Source: Flavobacterium cucumis (GTDB lineage Bacteria; Bacteroidota; Bacteroidia; Flavobacteriales; Flavobacteriaceae). Taken from it: DNA of 64,000 nt. The translations under genes and the position numbers were made by a program. The notes below the pieces were generated by a model, which saw only the letters and a list, made by a program, of their open reading frames with translations, was not told where the DNA came from and did no database searches. Within the stretch, counting starts at the first letter, position 1; every line of letters begins with the position of its first letter. This document shows positions 47,933-56,926 of the stretch, one piece after another. The DNA lies in NCBI RefSeq assembly GCF_900148835.1, contig NZ_FRYK01000005.1:112762-176761 (forward strand). The letters are read 5' to 3'.

Positions 47933-47940
47933 TATATTTG
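47933..47940 (+). promoter_or_regulatory. Promoter -7 element of the acyltransferase gene
   Basis: TATATTTG matches TAnnTTTG, 14 bases before the ATG at 47955. Confidence 0.6.
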
Positions 47941-47954
47941 TAAAAAAAAGTTTC

Positions 47955-48833
47955 ATGCAGTTACTCGTATATGTAGTCCTCTACCCTATTTTATGGTTGA
48001 TTTCTATTTTACCTTTCCGATTGTTTTATCTCTTTTCTGATTTTGTTTGTTTCTTAACGTATACAATTATTGGTTATAGAAAAAAAGTAGTGCGTCAAAA
48101 TATTGCTTTAGCACTTCCTCATTTATCTGAAAAAGAACGTCTTGCAGTGGAGAAAAAATTCTACAAACACATGTGTGATATGTTTCTTGAAATGATCAAA
48201 ACCATCTCCATAACACAAGAAGAAATTGAAAAGCGCTTTACGTTTAAGAACCTTGAAGTGTATAAAAACTTAGAAACAAAAAACAAAAGCATTGCCTTAT
48301 TGTGTGCCCACTATGCGAGTTATGAATGGGTTGTTTCTATGAATTATTACATTGGTTTCAAAGGTTTTGGAATTTATAAAAAGTTGGCCAATCCATACTT
48401 TGACAAATTGGTAAAGCACATTCGTTCAAAATTTAAAGCCGAACTCATTACAACAAAAGAAACCATTACTACTTTAGCCGATAATGAGCGAAAAGGGATT
48501 TTGGGGGTATATGGATTTGCAAGCGATCAATCACCTAAGCCTAATGCTGCTTATCACTGGGCTAATTTCATGGGCCACTATGTTCCTGTCCACACAGGTG
48601 CCGAAATGTTAGCCAAACGCTTTGACATGAACGTAATTTTTTTGAAAACCAAAAAGATTAAACGCGGTTACTATGAAGCTAGTTTTGAAGTGTTATCGGA
48701 AGATGTTAAATCGGTTCCCAATTATGAAATTACAGATCAATTTTTAAAATTAGTGGAAGAACAAATTTTAGAAGCACCTGAATATTATTTATGGACACAC
48801 AAACGATGGAAACATAAAAAAGAAACTGTTTAA
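47955..48833 (+). CDS. LpxL/HtrB-like lysophospholipid acyltransferase
   Basis: A 292-residue protein with an N-terminal membrane helix (LLVYVVLYPILWLISILPFRLFYLF). The acyltransferase motif is 'LLCAHYASYEW' (H-x4-E, His about 116 in the HYASYE form) and later 'DQSPKPNAAYHWANFMGHYVPVHTGAEMLAKRF' fits the lipid A acyltransferase family. It probably adds the secondary acyl chains to lipid A. Monocistronic. Confidence 0.92.
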   Translation: MQLLVYVVLYPILWLISILPFRLFYLFSDFVCFLTYTIIGYRKKVVRQNIALALPHLSEKERLAVEKKFYKHMCDMFLEMIKTISITQEEIEKRFTFKNLEVYKNLETKNKSIALLCAHYASYEWVVSMNYYIGFKGFGIYKKLANPYFDKLVKHIRSKFKAELITTKETITTLADNERKGILGVYGFASDQSPKPNAAYHWANFMGHYVPVHTGAEMLAKRFDMNVIFLKTKKIKRGYYEASFEVLSEDVKSVPNYEITDQFLKLVEEQILEAPEYYLWTHKRWKHKKETV

Positions 48834-48914
48834 AAACAGCTGATTTTATTAAGCTGCTTTATCGTAGTTAAACGATTACAGCTTGACACAGATGCTCTTA
48901 AACAGTTTCTTAAA

Positions 48915-50399
48915 TTATAAATGGAACCAATTGTGAACCATTTCTTTGATATCACTTTTGTCCTTTTTATGAATAAATTCGTTGGTTTTTGAATTGTATT
49001 CGTAATCCATCCCCCACGCTTCATGGTTTGCAGCTAATGTTTTAATACTTTCACAAACAAACTGAATTTCGGCTGAAGTGGTTGTTGGGTGAATTGACAT
49101 TCGAATCCAACCTGGCTTTTGAATAAGATCTCCAGAAGTTATTTGGCAAACCAAATTATGAGACGTTTCTTGATCTACGTGCAATAAATAATGTCCGTAA
49201 GTACCCGCACAACTGCATCCGCCACGCGTTTGAATACCAAATTTATCGTTTAACAATTTCACCCCTAAGTTGTAGTGCAAATCGTCTATATAAAAAGAAA
49301 TAACTCCTAGTCGGTCTTGGTGTTGATTGGCAAGAATATGCAAGTTATCAATAGCATTTAATTCCGAAAAAATATACTCCACCAATTCGTGTTCTCTGTC
49401 CAAAATGTTTTTGACACCCATTTTTTCTTTTAACTGAATCGCTAGTGCTGTTTTGATAACTTGAAGAAAACCTGGCGTTCCTCCATCTTCCCTATCTTCA
49501 ATATTATCAATGTATTTGTGTTCGCCCCATGGATTTGTCCAACTTACCGTTCCTCCACCCGGACAATCTGGAACATTGTTTTTGTATAAATTTTTATTGA
49601 AAATCAATACCCCTGAAGTACCTGGTCCTCCCAAGAACTTATGCGGAGAGAAGAAAATGGCATCCAAATACCCTTCCTCATCAGGATGCATATCAATTGC
49701 TACATACGGACCTGAGCAGGCAAAATCAACAAAACAAACCCCATTGTTTTGGTGCATAATTTTAGCCACTTCATGATAAGGCGTTCTAATTCCCGTTACA
49801 TTAGAGCATGAAGTGATAGAAGCGATTTTAAAACTTCTGTCATGGTATTGTGCTACAAGTTTTTCTAGTTCTTTTGTACAAAACAACCCTTCTTCATTTG
49901 CAGGAATAACCACTACATCTGCAATTGTTTCCAACCATGAAGTTTGATTGGAATGATGCTCCATGTGAGAAATAAACACTATCGGTTTTATGGCATCTGG
50001 AATAGCCGTAAATGCCTTCAAATTTTCAGGAATACGAAGACCTAAAATTCGTTGGAATTTATTCACAACACCAGTCATACCCGTTCCGTCTGTTATTAAA
50101 ATATCGTCATCGTTGGCGTTGACATGATGTTTAATTATATGTCTCGCCTCATGATATGCCATCGTCATTGCAGTACCCGAAACAGTAGTTTCTGTATGCG
50201 TATTGGCTACAAAAGGGCCAAATTGATTCATTAATTTTTCTTCAATAGGACGGTACAATCTTCCACTAGCTGTCCAGTCGGTATAAATAATTTTTTGTTC
50301 TCCAAAAGGCGAAACAAAACTTTGTTGTACTCCGATGATGTCTTTTCTGAATTGGTCAAAATAACACTCCAATTCTGTTTTCATAGTTGTTGTTGACAT
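48915..50399 (-). CDS. Class V aminotransferase (cysteine desulfurase/selenocysteine lyase-like)
   Basis: A 494-residue PLP enzyme. The PLP lysine lies in 'AIFFSPHKFLGGPGTSGVLIF' and the cofactor-binding Asp/His in 'VCFVDFACSGPYVAIDMHP'. 'FIQTRGGCSCAGTYGHYLL'-like 'GIQTRGGCSCAGTYGHYLL' carries a cysteine in the place of the desulfurase Cys loop. It is longer than IscS or SufS and belongs to the group often annotated as PLP-dependent lyase. Substrate unknown. It follows the small anchored hypothetical gene by 17 bases. Confidence 0.9.
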   Translation of the reverse strand: MSTTTMKTELECYFDQFRKDIIGVQQSFVSPFGEQKIIYTDWTASGRLYRPIEEKLMNQFGPFVANTHTETTVSGTAMTMAYHEARHIIKHHVNANDDDILITDGTGMTGVVNKFQRILGLRIPENLKAFTAIPDAIKPIVFISHMEHHSNQTSWLETIADVVVIPANEEGLFCTKELEKLVAQYHDRSFKIASITSCSNVTGIRTPYHEVAKIMHQNNGVCFVDFACSGPYVAIDMHPDEEGYLDAIFFSPHKFLGGPGTSGVLIFNKNLYKNNVPDCPGGGTVSWTNPWGEHKYIDNIEDREDGGTPGFLQVIKTALAIQLKEKMGVKNILDREHELVEYIFSELNAIDNLHILANQHQDRLGVISFYIDDLHYNLGVKLLNDKFGIQTRGGCSCAGTYGHYLLHVDQETSHNLVCQITSGDLIQKPGWIRMSIHPTTTSAEIQFVCESIKTLAANHEAWGMDYEYNSKTNEFIHKKDKSDIKEMVHNWFHL

Positions 50400-50416
50400 G
50401 TTTAGGCCTAGTTTAT

Positions 50417-50911
50417 TTATTCTGTTATTGGTCTTTCATACAATACCGTTTCAACGGTTTCAAAATCAGTTGGTTTTCCTTCAGTAACAAAATATTTCAC
50501 TAATATTTGCCCCCATAAATCGCCATTGGAAAATTCAGCAACCAACCAACGGTGGTTTAAAATTTTAGAGGTATTAACCAAAAACACTTTTCCATCAATA
50601 GGCTCATAAGGAACCAATTTATTGCCCTGTTTGTTTTCATTTAACACTAACAAATCCTCTTTCACTTTCTCAGCAACTTTCAAATAATCTAAATTGTCTT
50701 TGTAAAAATATTCTTGTGCATCTTGATCATTTTCTAATGAAAAATAGTTGGCAGTAGTTAAAGTGGCAACAGAATCTCTTGCGATTTTAAGACGATCTTT
50801 AATTTTAGTTACTTCCTTATCTTTTGCATCTAAAATCTTTGTTGAATTTACGTATTGAAAAATATTGAACAATACTGAAAAGATTAATCCATATAAAATT
50901 AGATTTTTCAT
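50417..50911 (-). CDS. Membrane-anchored hypothetical protein (164 aa)
   Basis: The first 20 residues form a membrane anchor (NLILYGLIFSVLFNIFQYV), followed by a coiled-coil-like stretch (KDKEVTKIKDRLKIARDSVATL) and a globular C-terminal part ('HRWLVAEFSNGDLWGQILVKYFV'). I recognise no family. It is 17 bases upstream of the aminotransferase gene on the same strand, so they are probably co-transcribed. Confidence 0.7.
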   Translation of the reverse strand: MKNLILYGLIFSVLFNIFQYVNSTKILDAKDKEVTKIKDRLKIARDSVATLTTANYFSLENDQDAQEYFYKDNLDYLKVAEKVKEDLLVLNENKQGNKLVPYEPIDGKVFLVNTSKILNHRWLVAEFSNGDLWGQILVKYFVTEGKPTDFETVETVLYERPITE

Positions 50912-50996
50912 TTTTTTGATTTATTGATTGTTATAATTAAACTATTATTTTCGTTTGTGATTCTAAGTCAACTTCACCTTTCTTAGTGCCAATGAA

Positions 50997-51761
50997 TTAC
51001 ATTGTAATCACTAAATTATCGTGCGCTACAAACACATTTTTTGGTAATTTTTGTTGAATTTCTTCGTGAAAGCCAAAAACGTGACTGATATGTGTGAGGT
51101 AGGCTTCTTTTGGTTGCACCAAAGATATAAAATGTAATGCTTCTTCTAAATTAAAATGTGTAGCATGAGGTTCTTCTCTTAAACAATTAATAACCAATAC
51201 TTTACAGTTTTTTATTTTAGCTATTTCCGCATCTTCAATTGTTTTCACATCGGTCAAATAAACAAAATCTTGAATTCTGTATCCGAAAACTTGTAGGTTG
51301 CCGTGAAGGGCATTGATCGGTACTACCGTTGTATTTTTTACCAAAAAAGCGTGCTGGTTTACCACTTCGTGGGTATGAACACTAGGCGCTCCTGGATATT
51401 TGTTTTCATTTTCGAAAATATAGTCAAATCGTTTGGCTAAATTCGTTAAAACGCGTTGGTGAGCATAAACAGGAATGGCTCCTTGTTGGAAATAAAAAGG
51501 GCGGATATCATCTAAACCAGCGGTATGATCGGCATGTTCGTGTGTAAACAACAAAGCATCAATACGCTCGCACTTTGAAGTGAGCATTTGTTGTCTGAAA
51601 TCAGGACCACAATCAATAACAATAGAAGCATCCTCAGTCGTTACCCAAACAGACACCCGTAGTCTTTTATCTCTGCTGTCTGTACTGCTACAAACAGAAT
51701 GTTTGCTCCCAATTACGGGTATTCCTTGTGACGTTCCTGTTCCTAAAAAATAAATTTTCAA
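50997..51761 (-). CDS. MBL-fold metallo-hydrolase (PhnP/RNase Z-like)
   Basis: A 254-residue metallo-beta-lactamase fold protein: 'FLGTGTSQGIPVIGS' at the N-terminus, 'LLFTHEHADHTAGLDDIRPF' (HxHxDH zinc motif), 'DCGPDFRQQML', 'LTHISHVFG' (later His). Similar to PhnP (cyclic phosphodiesterase) but without the phn operon. A cyclic-phosphate substrate is possible, not shown. Divergent from the 51875 gene with overlapping promoters. Confidence 0.92.
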   Translation of the reverse strand: MKIYFLGTGTSQGIPVIGSKHSVCSSTDSRDKRLRVSVWVTTEDASIVIDCGPDFRQQMLTSKCERIDALLFTHEHADHTAGLDDIRPFYFQQGAIPVYAHQRVLTNLAKRFDYIFENENKYPGAPSVHTHEVVNQHAFLVKNTTVVPINALHGNLQVFGYRIQDFVYLTDVKTIEDAEIAKIKNCKVLVINCLREEPHATHFNLEEALHFISLVQPKEAYLTHISHVFGFHEEIQQKLPKNVFVAHDNLVITM

Positions 51762-51776
51762 AGCCTTACTTTTTTA

Positions 51777-51784
51777 CAAAAATA
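51777..51784 (-). promoter_or_regulatory. Promoter -7 element of the MBL gene
   Basis: TATTTTTG on the minus strand, 16 bases before the ATG. Confidence 0.6.
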
Positions 51785-51816
51785 ACAATAATTAAGATAT
51801 TTTCTTTCAAAATGCT

Positions 51817-51824
51817 TAACTTTG
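51817..51824 (+). promoter_or_regulatory. Promoter -7 element deciding the start of the 51875 gene
   Basis: TAACTTTG matches TAnnTTTG. It lies inside the longest open frame, so the starts at 51728 and 51812 are upstream of transcription and the ATG at 51875 is the likely one. Confidence 0.6.
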
Positions 51825-51874
51825 CAAAGCATACTGAAAATAGAAAAATTAGTTCTAAAAACATCCCATCATTA

Positions 51875-53338
51875 ATGAAGAGTATAATAACTGACATCAA
51901 AGTACGAGGAGATAAACAAATTGAGCAAATTCCGTCAATAAAAGACAAAGCCTTACGAATAAATCTTAACGAAAACATCTATGGAACGTTTGCTGAGATT
52001 GGTGCGGGGCAAGAGACGGTTCGTCATTTTTTTAGAGCTGGTGCTTCTTCTGGAACCATTGCAAAGGCGATGTCTGCTTACGATAAAGATTTTAGTGATG
52101 CGATCTATGGTGACGAAGAAGATGGCCGTTATGTAACGGAAAGTCGATTAAAAAAAATGCTTTCACATGAGATTAACTTGGTGGAACAACGGTTAAATAG
52201 AGAAAAACATCCCAATAAACTCTTTTTTAGTTATGCCAATACGGTTGCCACGATTGACTTTGCGAAACAGTATAAAGGACATGGATGGGTAGGAATCGTA
52301 TACCAAGTGGAGCCTGACGAAGATTATAATGAAATTACCCTTCATATTCGATTCAAAGAAAATGATGCTAAATTGCAACAAGAAACCCTTGGAATCTTAG
52401 GGGTTAACTTGATTTATGGTGCCTTTTACAAATACAACGATCCCAAGAAATTATTGCGCTATTTGTATGATCATTTAGACAAAGACCAATTGGAAATCGA
52501 TACGATTAATTTTTCAGGACCTCGTTTTGCTAATGTAGACAACCGATTAATGAGTTTGCAATTGGTCAAAAATGGCATGACGGATGCCGTAATGTTTGGT
52601 CCAGATGGAAAAAACATCCTTCCAGCTGCTGTTTTGTACAAAAAAAATATCCTTGCATTACGAGGAAGTTTCAGACCTGTAACCAAAGTGAATATGGATA
52701 TGTATGAAGCTTCATACAACATGTTCATCCAAGAGAATAAAGTTGATAAAGAAAATACATTTGTTGTATTTGAAATTACACTTTCCAATTTAAAAGCGGA
52801 AGGTGAAATTGACGAACGCGATTTTCTAGATCGTGCAGAGTTGCTTTGTAAACTGGGACAAACCGTTATGATTTCTAATTTCCAAGAATATTTTAAAGTT
52901 GTGGAATACTTCTCCAATTATTCTAAAGCTAGAATGGGATTGGCTATGGGCGTGAGTAATTTAGTAGAGATTTTTGACGAAAAGTATTACCGCCATTTGT
53001 CTGGAGGAATTTTAGAAGCCTTTGGTAAATTGTTCTATCGCGATTTAAAAGTCTACTTGTATCCTATGAAAGATGAGAATGGAACAATTATTACTTCAGA
53101 AAATCTAAAAGTACACCCAAGAATGAAAGAACTTTATAAATTCTTTAAATTCAATGGTAAGGTAGTTGATATTAAAGATGTTGATGAAAATCATTTGGAC
53201 ATCTTCTCAAGAAAGGTACTCAAAATGATTTGTAAAGGTGATACGGGATGGGAAACCATGTTACCAGAAGGAACTGCTGAAATCATTAAAAATGAAAAGC
53301 TCTTCTCATTTGCTTGTGAAGTAGATTTCAAAAAATAA
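51875..53338 (+). CDS. Conserved hypothetical protein of bacteroidotal/cyanobacterial type (487 aa)
   Basis: A soluble protein of 487 residues starting MKSIITDIKVRGDKQIEQIP. Recognisable stretches are 'IYGTFAEIGAGQETVRHFFRAGASSGTIAKAMSAYD' and 'LFFSYANTVATIDF', which I remember from conserved proteins of unknown function (in databases sometimes called TonB-dependent receptor or nicotinamide-nucleotide adenylyltransferase, neither supported by what I see: no signal peptide, no plug or barrel, no HxGH motif). The start is set by the promoter at 51817. Monocistronic. Confidence 0.8.
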   Translation: MKSIITDIKVRGDKQIEQIPSIKDKALRINLNENIYGTFAEIGAGQETVRHFFRAGASSGTIAKAMSAYDKDFSDAIYGDEEDGRYVTESRLKKMLSHEINLVEQRLNREKHPNKLFFSYANTVATIDFAKQYKGHGWVGIVYQVEPDEDYNEITLHIRFKENDAKLQQETLGILGVNLIYGAFYKYNDPKKLLRYLYDHLDKDQLEIDTINFSGPRFANVDNRLMSLQLVKNGMTDAVMFGPDGKNILPAAVLYKKNILALRGSFRPVTKVNMDMYEASYNMFIQENKVDKENTFVVFEITLSNLKAEGEIDERDFLDRAELLCKLGQTVMISNFQEYFKVVEYFSNYSKARMGLAMGVSNLVEIFDEKYYRHLSGGILEAFGKLFYRDLKVYLYPMKDENGTIITSENLKVHPRMKELYKFFKFNGKVVDIKDVDENHLDIFSRKVLKMICKGDTGWETMLPEGTAEIIKNEKLFSFACEVDFKK

Positions 53339-53339
53339 A

Positions 53340-53376
53340 AAAGACAATCACTCCCCAAAAGAGTGATTCTTCTTTT
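53340..53376 (+). terminator. Terminator after the 51875 gene
   Basis: AATCACTC/GAGTGATT stem, then a T-rich tract. Confidence 0.8.
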
Positions 53377-53393
53377 AAAACACATTAGACTAC

Positions 53394-53867
53394 ATGAACA
53401 TTCGTCTCTTAGCTATTGGAAAAACAGACAATAAAGCACTGCAAACCTTAATTGATGATTATACCAAGCGTTTGTCGTTTTACGTGAAATTTGATTTGGA
53501 AATTATTCCCGATATCAAAAACGTAAAGAATTTATCAGAAGCCCAACAAAAAGAGAAAGAAGGCGAATTGATTTTATCTAAAATTACGGCGACCGACCAA
53601 TTGCTATTATTAGACGAAAACGGTAAAACCTTCAGTAGTGTTGGTTTCTCAGACTTTCTACAAAAAAAGATGAATGCTGGGATTAAAACCCTAGTGTTCG
53701 TTATCGGCGGCCCCTACGGCTTTAGTGAAACCGTTTACCAAAAAGCACAAGGCAAAGTTTCGTTATCCGAAATGACGTTTTCACATCAAATGGTGCGTTT
53801 GTTTGTTATTGAACAGCTTTACAGAGGCTTTACGATTTTAAGAAACGAACCGTATCATCATCAGTAA
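53394..53867 (+). CDS. rlmH: 23S rRNA (pseudouridine1915-N3)-methyltransferase RlmH
   Basis: A 157-residue SPOUT methyltransferase that methylates pseudouridine 1915 of 23S rRNA. Signatures: 'FVIGGPYGFSETVY' (SAM-binding knot), 'LSEMTFSHQMVRLFVIEQLYRGFTI' and the C-terminus 'NEPYHHQ', which is invariant in RlmH. Normal length. Confidence 0.97.
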   Translation: MNIRLLAIGKTDNKALQTLIDDYTKRLSFYVKFDLEIIPDIKNVKNLSEAQQKEKEGELILSKITATDQLLLLDENGKTFSSVGFSDFLQKKMNAGIKTLVFVIGGPYGFSETVYQKAQGKVSLSEMTFSHQMVRLFVIEQLYRGFTILRNEPYHHQ

Positions 53868-54021
53868 GCTGGGGAGTTGGAAGTTGGAAGTTTTTTTTAA
53901 CAGCCTATGATAATGAGTTCCGTGCAAATAATTAATTATAATTCTCTAATGCAAAATATACATTAGGATTATTTAGGCTTTTTAATTTTTCAATGTATTG
54001 ATTAGATTTATCAGAATTTAT

Positions 54022-54363
54022 TTACTTTAGTACGTGTATGCATTTTCTAAGTGTAGATTCATTTTCATCGTCATATTTTCTGTAAGTTTCAGAATTAGTA
54101 GCTATTAAATATAAAACATCTGAAAAAACATCATCATTAAGATTATGTAACCAAATTAAATTGATTATTTCTTCATGTTCTTCATGCCATGTTTCAGGCA
54201 ATAATCTCATAAAAAAATTAACATAATCATTATCAATTTTTTCTTTAAATGTTGAATTTAAAGCTCTTAAAAGCATTTCATTATTTTTTGCTTCAATTGC
54301 CTTATCAAACAAATTAAAAAATTTTTATTTTTTAGAAAACGAAAAGAGTTTCTTAATATTCAT
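54022..54363 (-). pseudogene. Hypothetical gene with in-frame stop near its start
   Basis: From the ATG at 54363 the frame reads MNIKKLFSFSKK and then meets TAA at 54327-54325; after that it stays open for 100 codons (..NLFDKAIEAKNNEMLLRALNSTFKEKI..RKCIHVLK). One base change (AAA to TAA) in an A run explains this. Otherwise translation would have to start at the TTG at 54312 (96 residues). The helical, acidic protein resembles small immunity-type or HEAT-like proteins only vaguely. AT-rich, like an acquired gene. Confidence 0.45.
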
Positions 54364-54388
54364 AATTATTTTTTTTCATTTAAAAAAC

Positions 54389-54475
54389 TCCAAACTCCCA
54401 ACTTCCTACTCCCAACTTCCTACTCCCAACTTCCTACTCCCAACTTCCTACTCCCAACTTCCTACTCCCAACTAC
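54389..54475. repeat. 14-bp (2 x 7) tandem repeat
   Basis: Six copies of CTTCCTACTCCCAA or close variants, a double heptamer, run into the 3' end of the lipoprotein gene. Confidence 0.9.
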
Positions 54476-55197
54476 ATCCCAGCCAATTCCTTCTCATCGT
54501 ACACAAACTCAATAGAAGACAATTGGATATCGGAACGCGTTGCTCTCCACGCCAATATTTTATTTTGAATGTATTGGTTATACGTGAGGCGGTTATCAAA
54601 ATTCAGGTGTAAGGTGATCATTTTTCCATCAGCTGTAAAATCAGCGAACTGTTTTACAAAAGCGATGAATTTTTCACGCGGAACTTCAATTTCATCAATG
54701 GTTATTGTATTGTCTTTTTTGAAATTCACGGTAAAATTGTGATTGTTCGCAAAATGTTGGGCATTTTTCTTGATAAAAGATTTGGAAAAGTGCTTCCCAT
54801 ATTTGAATTGGACATCAGTAAATGGGAAAAAAGCTAGATTTTTAGCAATGCTATCCGAATAGGTAAAAACATTCATCATTCCCGCTTTGGCATGGGAACT
54901 GCCTTTCTTTTTTTCTTGCAGCATCATAACTTCGGGAATCACTAATTTTAATGGCAAACGCTTATCTATATTGAAAACCCAATTGGTAGAAGCGATGGAA
55001 TTCTTGCGGTTTACTTCAACAATAGTGTCCAATTGTTCTTTGTTCGCTGAGTTTTCTTCCGTTCTGAAAAACATGTAGATCGGAGAATGATCGGTTATTT
55101 CTTTCATTACCGAAATAGTTTCCTGGGGTAACAATACTTCTTCTTTATTACATGAAAACAAACCTATCAAGGCCACTAAAGCAACTATTTTTTTCAT
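54472..55197 (-). CDS. Hypothetical lipoprotein (241 aa)
   Basis: The N-terminus MKKIVALVALIGLFSCNKEE carries a lipobox ending in Cys16, so it is a lipoprotein. The rest has no family known to me ('VPREKFIAFVKQFADF', 'HLNFDNRLTYNQYIQNKILAW'); the last part, which looks like paired alpha/beta segments, recalls ExbD-like periplasmic folds, but weakly. It starts three bases after folP, so both are co-transcribed. The heptamer-type repeat overlaps its stop codon region. Confidence 0.75.
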   Translation of the reverse strand: MKKIVALVALIGLFSCNKEEVLLPQETISVMKEITDHSPIYMFFRTEENSANKEQLDTIVEVNRKNSIASTNWVFNIDKRLPLKLVIPEVMMLQEKKKGSSHAKAGMMNVFTYSDSIAKNLAFFPFTDVQFKYGKHFSKSFIKKNAQHFANNHNFTVNFKKDNTITIDEIEVPREKFIAFVKQFADFTADGKMITLHLNFDNRLTYNQYIQNKILAWRATRSDIQLSSIEFVYDEKELAGM

Positions 55198-55200
55198 TCT

Positions 55201-56019
55201 TTATTTCAATTTACTTACTAATTTAATACATTCCACGGCTTCTTTTACATCATGCACTCGGAGAATTTTAGCCCCTTTTTGTAACGCAATCGTATTTAAC
55301 ACCGAAGTTCCGTTCAACGCTTCTTGAGGCGAACTTTCCAAGACTTTATAAATCATTGATTTTCTAGAAATTCCAGCTAATATTGGCAATTCTAGCATCG
55401 AAAACAACTCCATTTTATGCAATACTTCGTAATTCTGTTCCAACGTCTTAGCAAAACCAAATCCGGGATCGATAATAATATCAGAAATGCCAAAGCTTCT
55501 TGCCTTTTGAATGCGCTCTGAAAAATAAAAAATCATTTCTTTCACAACATCTTCATAGTCCGTCAAACTTTGCATTGTTTGGGGGGTCCCTCGCATGTGC
55601 ATCATGATGTAGGGCACTTTCAATTCGGCTACCGTTTCCAACATCTTTTCGTCTAGCAAACCAGCCGCAATATCATTTACTATCGCTACCCCATTTTCAA
55701 CAGCTGCTTTCGCAACGTTAGCTCGAAAGGTGTCCACCGATAGCATACAATTGGGAAATGTTGCTACCAAAGATTTGATTATCGGAACCAATCGTTTGAT
55801 TTCTTCTTCCTCTGAGACAAATTCGGCACTGGGTTTACTTGAATAGGCTCCAATATCAATAAAACTGGCACCTTGTGAAAGCATTTTATCTACTTGATGA
55901 ATAATCGAATTGATTTCTTTGTGTTTACCTCCATCGTAAAAGGAATTGGGCGTCACATTCAAAATCCCCATAACTTTTGGAGTAGACAAATCGATTACAT
56001 TTCCGTTGCAATTAATCAT
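55201..56019 (-). CDS. folP: Dihydropteroate synthase
   Basis: Makes dihydropteroate from 4-aminobenzoate and the pterin diphosphate in folate synthesis. A 272-residue TIM barrel with 'VMGILNVTPNSFYDGG', 'GASFIDIGAYSSKP', 'LSVDTFRANVAKAAVENG', 'IVNDIAAG', 'MMHMRGTPQTMQ' and 'IIDPGFGFAKTLEQNYEVL' and 'GISRKSMI'. All catalytic loops are present. It is upstream of the lipoprotein gene and divergent from the DUF1599 gene. Confidence 0.97.
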   Translation of the reverse strand: MINCNGNVIDLSTPKVMGILNVTPNSFYDGGKHKEINSIIHQVDKMLSQGASFIDIGAYSSKPSAEFVSEEEEIKRLVPIIKSLVATFPNCMLSVDTFRANVAKAAVENGVAIVNDIAAGLLDEKMLETVAELKVPYIMMHMRGTPQTMQSLTDYEDVVKEMIFYFSERIQKARSFGISDIIIDPGFGFAKTLEQNYEVLHKMELFSMLELPILAGISRKSMIYKVLESSPQEALNGTSVLNTIALQKGAKILRVHDVKEAVECIKLVSKLK

Positions 56020-56107
56020 AAGTGTTCCGTGTTCAGTTTTAAGTGTTCAGAGAATAAAAAACATCAAAATCTTTGTTCAGAAACTGTATTCTTTGTTCTT
56101 ATTTTTT

Positions 56108-56115
56108 TACTTTTG
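56108..56115 (+). promoter_or_regulatory. Promoter -7 element of the DUF1599 gene
   Basis: TACTTTTG matches TAnnTTTG and lies 30 bases before the ATG at 56145, which excludes the longer frame from 56073. Confidence 0.65.
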
Positions 56116-56144
56116 AAAAATTTCACACAAATATACACCAAATA

Positions 56145-56684
56145 ATGTCGAATACTTCTCAAGAATATGATAAAGTTATAGCGGTTTGTCGCGATTTGTT
56201 TTCTAAAAAAGCGCACGATTATGGTACCGCATGGCGGGTTTTGCGTTTGCCTTCTTTAACCGATCAAATTTTTATTAAAGCGCAACGAATTCGCAGTTTA
56301 CAAGAAAACGAAGTACGTAAGGTAGACGAAGGTGAAGCATCAGAATTCATCGGAATTATCAATTACTGCGCTATGGCTTTGATTCAAATGGAAAAAGGAG
56401 TTGCCAATCAACCTGATATGTCGGCTGATGAAGCGGTACAATTATACGATGAAAAAATCGCGGAAACGAAAACCTTAATGGAGAACAAAAACCATGATTA
56501 TGGCGAGGCTTGGCGCGATATGCGCATCAGTTCGTTAACCGACTTGATCATTCAAAAATTATTGCGTGTGAAACAAATTGAAGACAACAAGGGTAAAACA
56601 TTGGTTTCAGAGGGGATAGATGCCAATTATCAAGACATGATTAATTATTCCGTTTTCGCCTTGATTTTAATGGAAAATAAATAA
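56145..56684 (+). CDS. DUF1599 domain protein (duplicated domain)
   Basis: A 179-residue protein made of two similar halves: 'HDYGTAWRVLRLPSLTDQIFIKAQRIRSLQ' (residues about 24-53) and 'HDYGEAWRDMRISSLTDLIIQKLLRVKQIE' (about 116-145). This is DUF1599, related to MazG-like all-alpha nucleotide pyrophosphatases. Function unknown. It is conserved in Bacteroidota next to folP and the BT_3928/TlpA/tpiA genes, as here. Confidence 0.9.
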   Translation: MSNTSQEYDKVIAVCRDLFSKKAHDYGTAWRVLRLPSLTDQIFIKAQRIRSLQENEVRKVDEGEASEFIGIINYCAMALIQMEKGVANQPDMSADEAVQLYDEKIAETKTLMENKNHDYGEAWRDMRISSLTDLIIQKLLRVKQIEDNKGKTLVSEGIDANYQDMINYSVFALILMENK

Positions 56685-56926
56685 CAAGTCGTTAACACAT
56701 TACCTTTTTTGGAAATTGTATTTTAGCATTTCTGTATTGTTCTGACACAGAATGGCACAGCGATTTTTTGAATTAGTTTGTTTTTTTGAGATACACCAAG
56801 AAGTTTAAATTTAACTTCTCATGATCAAAATCTCCATAAAAAGATTTTAAAAATTATTTCAATTTCTCCGATCTGTGTTCCGAAAAACTTTATAATTTGT
56901 AATTTGTTTCGAGTAATTTAAAAACT

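Noticed and set aside
51728..51874. Longer N-terminus for the 51875 gene
   Set aside because: The promoter element at 51817-51824 lies inside this stretch and the residues look like translated spacer.
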